The notes under the pieces were generated by a model. It worked only from the letters and a program-made list of their open reading frames with translations, was not told the origin of the DNA and did not search any database. Below, one piece after another: positions 20,862 to 33,470 of a DNA stretch of 64,000 bases. Position numbers and translations under genes: made by a program. Numbering within the stretch: the stretch's first letter is position 1; every line of letters starts with the position of its first letter. This DNA comes from Nematostella vectensis (Eukaryota > Cnidaria > Anthozoa > Actiniaria > Edwardsiidae), in NCBI RefSeq assembly GCF_932526225.1, contig NC_064048.1, forward strand, positions 13,215,665-13,279,664. The letters are read 5' to 3'.

Positions 20862-23031
20862 ATCCCTATACCTTCTTTTTATGTCATGACACACAAAGAA
20901 CAGTATAATTAGGTATCGATATTTAAAAAAAAATAAAGAAAAAAAATAGGCTATCAGCGGGAATAGAACCCGGGTCGCTGCGTTAGTAGTCAAGTGCCAG
21001 CAACAAAAGACCAACGTGGCATTGCTGAAGGGAATTGTAATGAAAATTACTTTTAATACTATTGGTATCGTAAACTATCCCAAGCAAAGTCACCATCGGA
21101 CTGGAAGTTACATTCGGGAAAAGATTCAGGGTTACATTCGGGAATTTGTTTTACGAGTGTAACCTCCAAAAGGTTACAATCGATAATTTTTTTTTTGTAA
21201 ATTCCAAAAAGTAACATTAGGAAAAATAAAACAGTATACTCGGAAAAAAAGGTATATCAATCTATCGAGCGCTATGCTCTATCTTAGAATCTACTTAATC
21301 AAGTTATCCAAGGAATCTAGTTAGTTCTTGTGTGCATAAAATATGTACAGGATCCTGAACAAAGCATGAGCACATCAAAGATGCTGAGAGTACATAAAAA
21401 TGTCCCTATACCTTCTTTTTATGTCATGACACACCAAGAACAGTATATCTAAGTATCGATATTTAAAAAAAATAAAGAAAAAAAAATAAGCTATCAGCGG
21501 GAATCGAACCCGGGTGGCTGCGTTAGTAGTCAAGTGCCCGCAACGAAAGACTAACGTGGCATTGCTGAAGGAAATTGTAATGAAAATTACTTTTAATACT
21601 ATTGGTATCGTAAACTATCCCAAGCAAAGTCACCATCGGACTGGAGGTTACATTCGGGAAAAGCTTCAGGGTTACATTCGGGAATTTGTTTTACGAGTGT
21701 AACCTCCAAAAGGTTACAATCGATAATTTTTTTCCGAATGTAAATTCAAAAAAGTAACATTAGGAAAAATAAAACAGTATACTCGGAAAAAAAGGTATAT
21801 CAATCTATCGAGCGCTATGCTCTATGTTACAATCAACTTAATCATGTTATCCAAGGAATCTAGTTAGTTCTTGTGTGCATAAAATATGTACAGGATCCTG
21901 AACAAAGCATGAGCACATCAAAGATGCTGAGAGTACATAAAAATGTCCCTATACCTTCTTTTTATTTCATGACACACCAAGAACAGTATTATTAAGTATC
22001 GATATTTTTAAAAAAAAAATAAAGAAAAAAAAAATAGGCTATCAGCGGGAATAGAACCCGGGTCGCAGCGTTAGTAGTCAAGTGCCCGCAACGAAAGACT
22101 AACGTGGCATTGCTGAAGGGAATTGTAATGAAAATTACTTTTAATACTATTGGTATCGTAAACTATCCCAAGCAAAGTCACCATCGGACTGGAGGTTACA
22201 TTCGGGAAAAGCTTCAGGGTTACATTTGGGAATTTGTTTTACGAGTGTAACCTCCAAAAGGTTACAATCGATATTTTTTTTTCCGAATTTAAATTCCAAA
22301 AAGTAACATTAGGAAAAATAAAACAGTATACTCGGAAAAAAAGGTATATCAATCTATCGACCGCTATGCCCTATGTTAGAATCTACTTAATTAAGTTATC
22401 CAAGGAATCTAGTTAGTTCTTGTGTGCATAAAATATGTACAGGATCCTGAACAAAGCATGAGCATATCAAAGATGCTGAGAGTACATAAAAATGTCCCTA
22501 TACCTTCTTTTTATGTCATGACACACCAAGAACAGTATAATTAAGTATCGATATTTAAAAAAAATAAAGAAAAAAAAATAAGCTATCAGCGGGAATCGAA
22601 CCCGGGTCGCTGCGTTAGTAGTCAAGTGCCCGCAACGAAAGACTAACGTGGCATTGCTGAAGGAAATTGTAATGAAAATTACTTTTAATACTATTGGTAT
22701 CGTAAACTATCCCAAGCAAAGTCACCATCGGACTGGAGGTTACATTCGGGAAAAGCTTCAGGGTTACATTCGGGAATTTGTTTTACGAGTGTAACCTCCA
22801 AAAGGTTACAATCGATATTTTTTTTCGTAAATTCCAAAAAGTAACATTAGGAAAAATAAAACAGTATACTCGGAAAAACAGGTATATCAATCTATCGAGC
22901 GCTATGCTCTATGTTAGAATATACTTAATCAAGTTATCCAAAGAATCTAGTTAGTTCTTGTGTGCATAAAATATGTACAGGATCCTGAACAAAGCATGAG
23001 CACATCAAAGATGCTGAGAGTACATAAAAAT
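20862..23031 (+). repeat. Array segment E-F-G-F
   Basis: Monomers 20862 (E, with GACTGGAAGTT), 21402 (F, with TTACAATCAAC), 21945 (G, TATTATTAAG; 549 bp) and 22494 (F rear with TTTTCGTAAATT and CCAAAGAATC). The E and F pair recurs near 37190, 44002 and 48088. Confidence 0.78.
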
Positions 23032-25738
23032 GTCCCTATACCTTCTTTTTATGTCTTGACTCACCAAGAACAGTATAATTAAGTATCGATATTTAAAAAA
23101 AAAATAAAGCAAAAAAATAGGCTATCAGCGGGAATAGAACCCGGGTAGCTGCGTTAGTAGTCAAGTGCCCGCAACGAAAGACTAACGTGGCATTGCTGAA
23201 GGGAGTTGTAATGAAAATTACTTTTAATACTATTGGTATCGTAAACTATCACAAGCAAAGTCACCATCGGACTGGAGGTTACATTCGGGAAAAGCTTCAG
23301 GGTTATATTCGGGAATTTGTTTTACGAGTGTAACCTCCAAAAGGTTACAATCGATAATTTTTTTTTGTAAATTCCAAAAAGTAACATTAGGAAAAATAAA
23401 ACAGTATACTTGGAAAAAAAGGTATATCAATCTATCGAGCGCTATGCTCTATGTTAGAATCTACTTAATCAAGTTATCCAAGGAATCTAGTTAGTTCTTG
23501 TATGCATAAAATATGTACAGGATCCTGAACAAAGCATGAGCACATCAAAGATGCTGAGAGTACATAAAAATGTCCCTATACCTTCTTTTTATGTCATGAC
23601 ACACCAAGAACAGTATAATTAATTATCTATATTTAAAAAAAAAAAAAGAAAAAAAAATAGGCTATCAGCGGGAATAGAACCCGGGTCGCTGCGTTAGTAG
23701 TCAAGTGCCCGCAACGAAAGACTAACGTGGCATTGCTGAAGGGAATTGTAATGAAAATTACTTTTAATACTATTGGTATCGTAAACTGTCCCAAGCAAAG
23801 TCACCATCGGACTGAAGGTTACATTCGGGAAAAGCTTCAGGGTTACATTCGGGAATTTGTTTTACGAGTGTAACCTCCAAAAGGTTACAATCGATAATTT
23901 TTTTTTGTAAATTCCAAAAAGTAACATTAGGAAAAATAAAACAGTATACTTGAAAAAAAAGGTATATCAATCTATCGAGCGCTATGCTCTATGTTAGAAT
24001 CTACTTAATCAAGTTATCCAAGGAATCTAGTTAGTTCTTGTGTGCATAAAATATGTACAGGATCCTGAACAAAGCATGAGCACATCAAAGATGCTGAGAG
24101 TACATAAAAATGTCCCTATACCTTCTTTTTATGTCATGACACACCAAGAACAGTATAATTAAGTATCGATATTTAAAAAAAATAAAGAAAAAAAAAATAA
24201 GCTATCAGCGAGAATCGAACCCGGGTGGCTGCGCTAGTAGTCAAGTGCCCGCAACGAAAGACTAACGTGGCATTGCTGAAGGGAAATGTAATGAAAATTA
24301 CTTTTAATACTATTGGTATCGTAAACTATCCCAAGCAAAGTCACTATCGGACTGGAGGTTACATTCGGGAAAAGCTTCAGGGTTACATTCGGGAATTTGT
24401 TTTACGAGTGTAACCTCAAAAAGGTTACAATCGATAATTTGTTTTCCGAATGTAAATTCCAAAAAGTAACATTAGGAAAAATAAAACAGTATACTCGGAA
24501 AAACAGGTATATCAATCTATCGAGATCTATGCTCTATGTTAGAATATACTTAATCAAGTTATCCAAGGAATCTAGTTAGTTCTTGTGTGCATAAAATATG
24601 TACAGGATCCTGAACAAAGCATGAGCACATCAAAGATGCTGAGAGTACATAAAAATGTCCCTATACCTTCTTTTTATGTCATGACACACCAAGAACAGTA
24701 TAATTAAGTATCGATATTTAAAAAAAAATAAAGAAAAAAAATAGGCTATCAGCGGGATTCGGACCTGGGTCGCTGCGTTAGTAGTCAAGTGCCTGCAACG
24801 AAAGACTAACGTGGCATTGCTGAAGGAAATTGTAATGAAAATTACTTTTAATACTATTGGTATCGTAAACTATCCCAAGCAAAGTCACCATCGGACTGGA
24901 GGTTACATTCGGGAAAAGCTTCAGGGTTACATTCGGGAATTTGTTTTACGAGTGTAACCTCAAAAAGGTTACAATCGATAATTTGTTTTCCGAATGTAAA
25001 TTCCAAAAAGTAACATTAGGAAAAATAAAACAGTATACTCGGAAAAAAAGGTATATCAATCTATCGAGCGCTATGCTCTATGTTAGAATCTACTTAATCA
25101 AGTTATCCAAGGAATCTAGTTAGTTCTTGTGTGCATAAAATATGTACAGGATCCTGAACAAAGCATGAGCACATCAAAGATGCTGAGAGTACATAAAAAT
25201 GTCCCTATACCTTCTTTTTATGTCATGACACACAAAGAACAGTATAATTAGGTATCGATATTTAAAAAAAAATAAAGAAAAAAAATAGGCTATCAGCGGG
25301 AATAGAACCCGGGTCGCTGCGCTAGTAGTCAAGTGTTAGCAACGAAAGACCAACGTGGCATTGCTGAAGGGAATTGTAATAAAAATTACTTTTAATACTA
25401 TTGGTATCGTAAACTATCCCAAGCAAAGTCACCATCGGACTGGAGGTTACATTCGGGAAAAGCTTCAGGGTTACATTCGGGAATTTGTTTTACGAGTGTA
25501 ACCTCCAAAAGGTTACAATCGATATTTTTTTTCGTAAATTCCAAAAAGTAACATTAGGAAAAATAAAACAGTATACTCGGAAAAACAGGTATATCAATCT
25601 ATCGAGCGCTATGCTCTATGTTAGAATATACTTAATCAAGTTATCCAAAGAATCTAGTTAGTTCTTGTGTGCATAAAATATGTACAGGATCCTGAACAAA
25701 GCATGAGCACATCAAAGATGCTGAGAGTACATAAAAAT
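23032..25738 (+). repeat. Higher-order repeat, order A-B-HYB-D-E/F (5 monomers, 2,707 bp)
   Basis: Monomers 23032, 23572, 24112, 24657 and 25201. HYB carries the new variant GAGATCTATGC (near 24521) in place of GAGCGCTATGC. D carries GATTCGGACCTGGG. The last unit has an E front (CACAAAGAAC) and an F-like rear (TTTTCGTAAATT, AAAACAGG). Confidence 0.82.
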
Positions 25739-28700
25739 GTCCCTATACCTTCTTTTTATGTCTTGACTCACCAAGAACAGTATAATTAAGTATCGATATT
25801 TAAAAAAAAAATAAAGCAAAAAAATAGGCTATCAGCGGGAATAGAACCCGGGTAGCTGCGTTAGTAGTCAAGTGCCCGCAACGAAAGACTAACGTGGCAT
25901 TGCTGAAGGGGATTGTAATGAAAATTACTTTTAATACTATTGGTATCGTAAACTATCACAAGCAAAGTCACCATCGGACTGGAGGTTACATTCGGGAAAA
26001 GCTTCAGGGTTATATTCGGGAATTTGTTTTACGAGTGTAACCTCCAAAAGGTTACAATCGATAATTTTTTTTTGTAAATTCCAAAAAGTAACATTAGGAA
26101 AAATAAAACAGTATACTTGGAAAAAAAGGTATATCAATCTATCGAGCGCTATGCTCTATGTTAGAATCTACTTAATCAAGTTATCCAAGGAATCTAGTTA
26201 GTTCTTGTATGCATAAAATATGTACAGGATCCTGAACAAAGCATGAGCACATCAAAGATGCTGAGAGTACATAAAAATGTCCCTATACCTTCTTTTTATG
26301 TCATGACACACCAAGAACAGTATAATTAATTATCTATATTTAAAAAAAAAAAAAGAAAAAAAAATAGGCTATCAGCGGGAATAGAACCCGGGTCGCTGCG
26401 TTAGTAGTCAAGTGCCCGCAACGAAAGACTAACGTGGCATTGCTGAAGGGAATTGTAATGAAAATTACTTTTAATACTATTGGTATCGTAAACTGTCCCA
26501 AGCAAAGTCACCATCGGACTGGAGGTTACATCCGGGAAAAGCTTCAGGGTTACATTCGGGAATTTGTTTTACGAGTGTAACCTCCAAAAGGTTACAATCG
26601 ATAATTTTTTTTTGTAAATTCCAAAAAGTAACATTAGGAAAAATAAAACAGTATACTCGGAAAAAAAGGTATATCAATCTATCGAGCGCTATGCTCTATG
26701 TTAGAATCTACTTAATCAAGTTATCCAAGGAATCTAGTTAGTTCTTGTATGCATAAAATATGTACAGGATCCTGAACAAAGCATGAGCACATCAAAGATG
26801 CTGAGAGTACATAAAAATGTCCCTATACCTTCTTTTTATGTCATGACACACCAAGAACAGTATAATTAATTATCTATATTTAAAAAAAAAAAAAGAAAAA
26901 AAAATAGGCTATCAGCGGGAATAGAACCCGGGTCGCTGCGTTAGTAGTCAAGTGCCCGCAACGAAAGACTAACGTGGCATTGCTGAAGGGAATTGTAATG
27001 AAAATTACTTTTAATACTATTGGTATCGTAAACTGTCCCAAGCAAAGTCACCATCGGACTGAAGGTTACATTCGGGAAAAGCTTCAGGGTTACATTCGGG
27101 AATTTGTTTTACGAGTGTAACCTCCAAAAGGTTACAATCGATAATTTTTTTTTGTAAATTCCAAAAAGTAACATTAGGAAAAATAAAACAGTATACTTGA
27201 AAAAAAAGGTATATCAATCTATCGAGCGCTATGCTCTATGTTAGAATCTACTTAATCAAGTTATCCAAGGAATCTAGTTAGTTCTTGTGTGCATAAAATA
27301 TGTACAGGATCCTGAACAAAGCATGAGCACATCAAAGATGCTGAGAGTACATAAAAATGTCCCTATACCTTCTTTTTATGTCATGACACACCAAGAACAG
27401 TATAATTAAGTATCGATATTTAAAAAAAATAAAGAAAAAAAAAATAAGCTATCAGCGAGAATCGAACCCGGGTGGCTGCGCTAGTAGTCAAGTGCCCGCA
27501 ACGAAAGACTAACGTGGCATTGCTGAAGGGAAATGTAATGAAAATTACTTTTAATACTATTGGTATCGTAAACTATCCCAAGCAAAGTCACTATCGGACT
27601 GGAGGTTACATTCGGGAAAAGCTTCAGGGTTACATTCGGGAATTTGTTTTACGAGTGTAACCTCAAAAAGGTTACAATCGATAATTTGTTTTCCGAATGT
27701 AAATTCCAAAAAGTAACATTAGGAAAAATAAAACAGTATACTCGGAAAAACAGGTATATCAATCTATCTAAATCTATGCTCTATGTTAGAATATACTTAA
27801 TCAAGTTATCCAAGGAATCTAGTTAGTTCTTGTGTGCATAAAATATGTACAGGATCCTGAACAAAGCATGAGCACATCAAAGATGCTGAGAGTACATAAA
27901 AATGTCCCTATACCTTCTTTTTATGTCATGACACACCAAGAACAGTATAATTAAGTATCGATATTTAAAAAAAAATAAAGAAAAAAAATAGGCTATCAGC
28001 GGGATTCGGACCTGGGTCGCTGCGTTAGTAGTCAAGTGCCTGCAACGAAAGACTAACGTGGCATTGCTGAAGGAAATTGTAATGAAAATTACTTTTAATA
28101 CTATTGGTATCGTAAACTATCCCAAGCAAAGTCACCATCGGACTGGAGGTTACATTCGGGAAAAGCTTCAGGGTTACATTCGGGAATTTGTTTTACGAGT
28201 GTAACCTCAAAAAGGTTACAATCGATAATTTGTTTTCCGAATGTAAATTCCAAAAAGTAACATTAGGAAAAATAAAACAGTATACTCGGAAAAAAAGGTA
28301 TATCAATCTATCGAGCGCTATGCTCTATGTTAGAATCTACTTAATCAAGTTATCCAAGGAATCTAGTTAGTTCTTGTGTGCATAAAATATGTACAGGATC
28401 CTGAACAAAGCATGAGCACATCAAAGATGCTGAGAGTACATAAAAATGTCCCTATACCTTCTTTTTATGTCATGACACACAAAGAACAGTATAATTAGGT
28501 ATCGATATTTAAAAAAAATAAAGAAAAAAAATAGGCTATCAGCGGGAATAGAACCCGGGTCGCTGCGCTAGTAGTCAAGTGCCAGCAACGAAAGACCAAC
28601 GTGGCATTGCTGAAGGGAATTGTAATGAAAATTACTTTTAATACTATTGGTATCGTAAACTATCCCAAGCAAAGTCACCATCGGACTGGAGGTTACATTC

Positions 28701-28984
28701 GGGAAAAGCTTCAGGGTTACATTCGGGAATTTGTTTTACGAGTGTAACCTCCAAAAGGTTACAATCGATATTTTTTTTCGTAAATTCCAAAAAGTAACAT
28801 TAGGAAAAATAAAACAGTATACTCGGAAAAACAGGTATATCAATCTATCGAGCGCTATGCTCTATGTTAGAATATACTTAATCAAGTTATCCAAAGAATC
28901 TAGTTAGTTCTTGTGTGCATAAAATATGTACAGGATCCTGAACAAAGCATGAGCACATCAAAGATGCTGAGAGTACATAAAAAT
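25739..28984 (+). repeat. Higher-order repeat, order A-B-B-HYB-D-E/F (6 monomers, 3,246 bp)
   Basis: The A monomer is offset 2,707 bp from the previous unit, then after one duplicated B (26279 and 26819, 540 bp apart) the rest is offset 3,247 bp. The D monomer keeps the private GATTCGGACCTGGG, showing direct descent from the previous unit. HYB at 27359 has CTATCTAAATCTATGC where its partner has CTATCGAGATCTATGC. Confidence 0.83.
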
Positions 28985-30064
28985 GTCCCTATACCTTCTT
29001 TTTATGTCTTGACTCACCAAGAACAGTATAATTAAGTATCGATATTTAAAAAAAAAATAAAGCAAAAAAATAGGCTATCAGCGGGAATAGAACCCGGGTA
29101 GCTGCGTTAGTAGTCAAGTGCCCGCAACGAAAGACTAACGTGGCATTGCTGAAGGGGATTGTAATGAAAATTACTTTTAATACTATTGGTATCGTAAACT
29201 ATCACAAGCAAAGTCACCATCGGACTGGAGGTTACATTCGGGAAAAGCTTCAGGGTTATATTCGGGAATTTGTTTTACGAGTGTAACCTCCAAAAGGTTA
29301 CAATCGATAATTTTTTTTTGTAAATTCCAAAAAGTAACATTAGGAAAAATAAAACAGTATACTTGGAAAAAAAGGTATATCAATCTATCGAGCGCTATGC
29401 TCTATGTTAGAATCTACTTAATCAAGTTATCCAAGGAATCTAGTTAGTTCTTGTATGCATAAAATATGTACAGGATCCTGAACAAAGCATGAGCACATCA
29501 AAGATGCTGAGAGTACATAAAAATGTCCCTATACCTTCTTTTTATGTCATGACACACCAAGAACAGTATAATTAATTATCTATATTTAAAAAAAAAAAAA
29601 GAAAAAAAAATAGGCTATCAGCGGGAATAGAACCCGGGTCGCTGCGTTAGTAGTCAAGTGCCCGCAACGAAAGACTAACGTGGCATTGCTGAAGGGAATT
29701 GTAATGAAAATTACTTTTAATACTATTGGTATCGTAAACTGTCCCAAGCAAAGTCACCATCGGACTGGAGGTTACATTCGGGAAAAGCTTCAGGGTTACA
29801 TTCGGGAATTTGTTTTACGAGTGTAACCTCCAAAAGGTTACAATCGATAATTTTTTTTTGTAAATTCCAAAAAGTAACATTAGGAAAAATAAAACAGTAT
29901 ACTCGGAAAAAAAGGTATATCAATCTATCGAGCGCTATGCTCTATGTTAGAATATACTTAATCAAGTTATCCAAAGAATCTAGTTAGTTCTTGTGTGCAT
30001 AAAATATGTACAGGATCCTGAACAAAGCATGAGCACATCAAAGATGCTGAGAGTACATAAAAAT

Positions 30065-30899
30065 GTCCCTATACCTTCTTTTTATGTCATGACACACCAA
30101 GAACAGTATAATTAAGTATCGATATTTAAAAAAAAATAAAGAAAAAAAATAGGCTATCAGCGGGAATAGAACCCGGGTCGCTGCCTTAGTAGTCAAGTGC
30201 CCGCAACGAAAGACTAACGTGGCATTGCTGAAGGGAAATGTAATGAAAATTACTTTTAATACTATTGGTATCGTAAACTATCCCAAGCAAAGTCACCATC
30301 GGACTGGAGGTTACATTCGGGAAAAGCTTCAGGGTTACATTCGGGAATTTGTTTTACGAGTGTAACCTCCAAAAGGTTACAACCGATATTTTTTTTTGTA
30401 AATTCCAAAAAGTAACATTAGGAAAAATAAAACAGTATACTCGGAAAAACAGGTATATCAATAGAACCCGGGTGGCTGCGTTAGTAGTCAAGTGCCAGCA
30501 ACGAAAGACCAACGTGGCATTGCTGAAGGGAATTGTAATGAAAATTACTTTTAATACTATTGGTATCGTAAACTATCCCAAGGAAAGTCACCATCGGACT
30601 GGAGGTTACATTCGGGAAAAGATTCAGGGTTACATTCGGGAATTTGTTTTACGAGTGTAACCTCCAAAAGGTTACAATCGATAATTTTTTTTTTGTAAAT
30701 TCCAAAAAGTAACATTAGGAAAAATAAAACAGTATACTCGGAAAAACAGGTATATCAATCTATCGAGCGCTATGCTTTATGTTAGAATATACTTAATCAA
30801 GTTATCCAAGGAATCTAGTTAGTTCTTGTGTGCATAAAATATGTACAGGATCCTGAACAAAGCATGAGCACATCAAAAATGCTGAGAGTACATAAAAAT
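30065..30899 (+). repeat. Compound monomer with truncated unit (1 of 7)
   Basis: A C2 unit runs to GGTATATCAAT and jumps at about 30461 to AGAACCCGGGTGGCTG of an E-type unit. About 250 bp are missing, including the AGCGCT, both 10-bp palindromes, the A-rich tract and half of the B box. AAT is shared by both sides of the junction (microhomology). Confidence 0.88.
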
Positions 30900-31443
30900 G
30901 TCCCTATACCTTCTTCTTATGTCATGACACACCAAGAACAGTATAATTAAGTATCGATATTTAAAAAAAAATAAAGAAAAAAAATAGGTTTTCAGCGGGA
31001 ATCGAACCCGGGTCGCTGCGTTAGTAGTCAAGTGCCTGCAACGAAAGACTAACGTGGCATTGCTGAAGGAAATTGTAATGAAAATTACTTTTAATACTAT
31101 TGGTATCGTAAACTATCCCAAGCAAAGTCACCATCGGACTGGAGGTTACATTCGGGAAAAGCTTCAGGGTTACATTGGGGAATTTGTTTTACGAGTGTAA
31201 CCTCAAAAAGGTTACAATCGATAATTTGTTTTCCGAATGTAAATTCCAAAAAGTAACATTAGGAAAAATAAAACAGTATACTCGGAAAAAAAGGTATATC
31301 AATCTATCGAGCGCTATGCTCTATGTTAGAATCTACTTAATCAAGTTATCCAAGGAATCTAGTTAGTTCTTGTGTGCATAAAATATGTACAGGATCCTGA
31401 ACAAAGCATGAGCACATCAAAGATGCTGAGAGTACATAAAAAT

Positions 31444-32278
31444 GTCCCTATACCTTCTTTTTATGTCATGACACACAAAGAACAGTATAATTAGGTATCG
31501 ATATTTAAAAAAAAATAAAGAAAAAAAATAGGCTATCAGCGGGAATCGAACCCGGGTCGCTGCGTTAGCAGTCAAGTGCCCGCAACGAAAGACTAACGTG
31601 GCATTGCTGAAGGGAATTGTAATGAAAATTACTTTTAATACTATTGGTATCGTAAACTATCCCAAGCAAAGGCACCATCGGACTGGAGGTTACATTCGAG
31701 AAAAGCTTCAGGGTTACATTCGGGAATTTGTTTTACGAGTGTAACCTCCAAAAGGTTACAATCGATATTTTTTTTTGTAAATTCCAAAAAGTAACATTAG
31801 GAAAAATAAAACAGTATACTCGGAAAAACAGGTATATCAATAGAACCCGGGTGGCTGCGTTAGTAGTCAAGTGCCAGCAACGAAAGACCAACGTGGCATT
31901 GCTGTAGGGAATTGTAATGAAAATTACTTTTAATACTATTGGTATCGTAAACTATCCCAAGCAAAGTCACCATCGGACTGGAGGTTACATTCGGGAAAAG
32001 ATTCAGGGTTACATTCGGGAATTTGTTTTACGAGTGTAACCTCCAAAAGGTTACAATCGATAATTTTTTTTTTGTAAATTCCAAAAAGTAACATTAGGAA
32101 AAATAAAACAGTATACTCGGAAAAAAAGGTATATCAATCTATCGAGCGCTATGCTCTATGCTAGAATCTACTTAATCAAGTTATCCAAGGAATCTAGTTA
32201 GTTCTTGTGTGCATAAAATATGTACAGGATCCTGAACAAAGCATGAGCACATCAAAGATGCTGAGAGTACATAAAAAT
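31444..32278 (+). repeat. Compound monomer with truncated unit (2 of 7)
   Basis: Same junction at about 31841. The front half differs from the other compounds (GTTAGCAGTC, AAAGGCACC, CATTCGAGAA), so the truncated rear half has been joined to a different front by exchange. Confidence 0.88.
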
Positions 32279-33430
32279 GTCCCTATACCTTCTTTTTATG
32301 TCATGACACACCAAGAACAGTATAATTAAGTATCGATATTTAAAAAAAATAAAGAAAAAAAAAATAAGCTATCAGCGGGAATCGAACCCGGGTCGCTGCG
32401 TTAGTAGTCAAGTGCCCGCAACGAAAGACTAACGTGGCATTGCTGAAGGAAATTGTAATGAAAATTACTTTTAATACTATTGGTATCGTAAACTATCCCA
32501 AGCAAAGTCACCATCGGACTGGAGGTTACATTCGGGAAAAGCTTCAGGGTTACATTCGGGAATTTGTTTTACGAGTGTAACCTCCAAAAGGTTACAATCG
32601 ATAATTTTTTTCCGAATGTAAATTCAAAAAAGTAACATTAGGAAAAATAAAACAGTATACTCGGAAAAAAAGGTATATCAATCTATCGAGCGCTATGCTC
32701 TATGTTACAATCTACTTAATCATGTTATCCAAGGAATCTAGTTAGTTCTTGTGTGCATAAAATATGTACAGGATCCTGAACAAAGCATGAGCACATCAAA
32801 GATGCTGAGAGTACATAAAAATGTCCCTATACCTTCTTTTTATGTCATGACACACCAAGAACAGTATTATTAAGTATCGATATTTTTACAAAAAAAAAAT
32901 AAAGAAAAAAAAAATAGGCTATCAGCGGGAATCGAACCCGGGTCGCTGCGTTAGTAGTCAAGTGCCCGCAACGAAAGACTAACGTGGCATTGCTGAAGTT
33001 AATTGTAATGAAAATTACTTTTAATACTATTGGTATCGTAAACTATCCCAAGCAAAGTCACCATCGGACTGGAGGTTACATTCGGGAAAAGCTTCAGGGT
33101 TACATTCGGGAATTTGTTTTACGAGTGTAACCTCCAAAAGGTTACAATCGATAATTTGTTTTCCGAATGTAAATTCCAAAAAGTAACATTAGGAAAAATA
33201 AAACAGTATACTCGGAAAAAAAGGTATATCAATCTATCGAGCGCTATGCCCTATGTTAGAATCTACTTAATCAAGTTATCCAAGGAATCTAGTTAGTTCT
33301 TGTGTGCATAAAATATGTACAGGATCCTGAACAAAGCATGAGCACATCAAAGATGCTGAGAGTACATAAAAATGTCCCTATACCTTCTTTTTATGTCATG
33401 ACACACCAAGAACAGTATAATTAAGTATCG

Positions 33431-33470
<40 letters not shown>

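Larger units (their letters stand above)
28985..32278 (+). repeat. Array segment A-B-compound-D-compound
   Basis: Monomers 28985 (A), 29525 (B), 30065 (compound, 835 bp), 30900 (D with the private GGTTTTCAGCGGG at 30987 and CATTGGGGAA near 31173) and 31444 (compound, 835 bp). This is the first place from the left where truncated monomers appear. Confidence 0.83.

Noticed and set aside
30349-30660. 103-codon frame in compound monomers
   Set aside because: It is created by the 250-bp deletion joining two satellite frames, starts at TTG, and encodes no recognisable domain.
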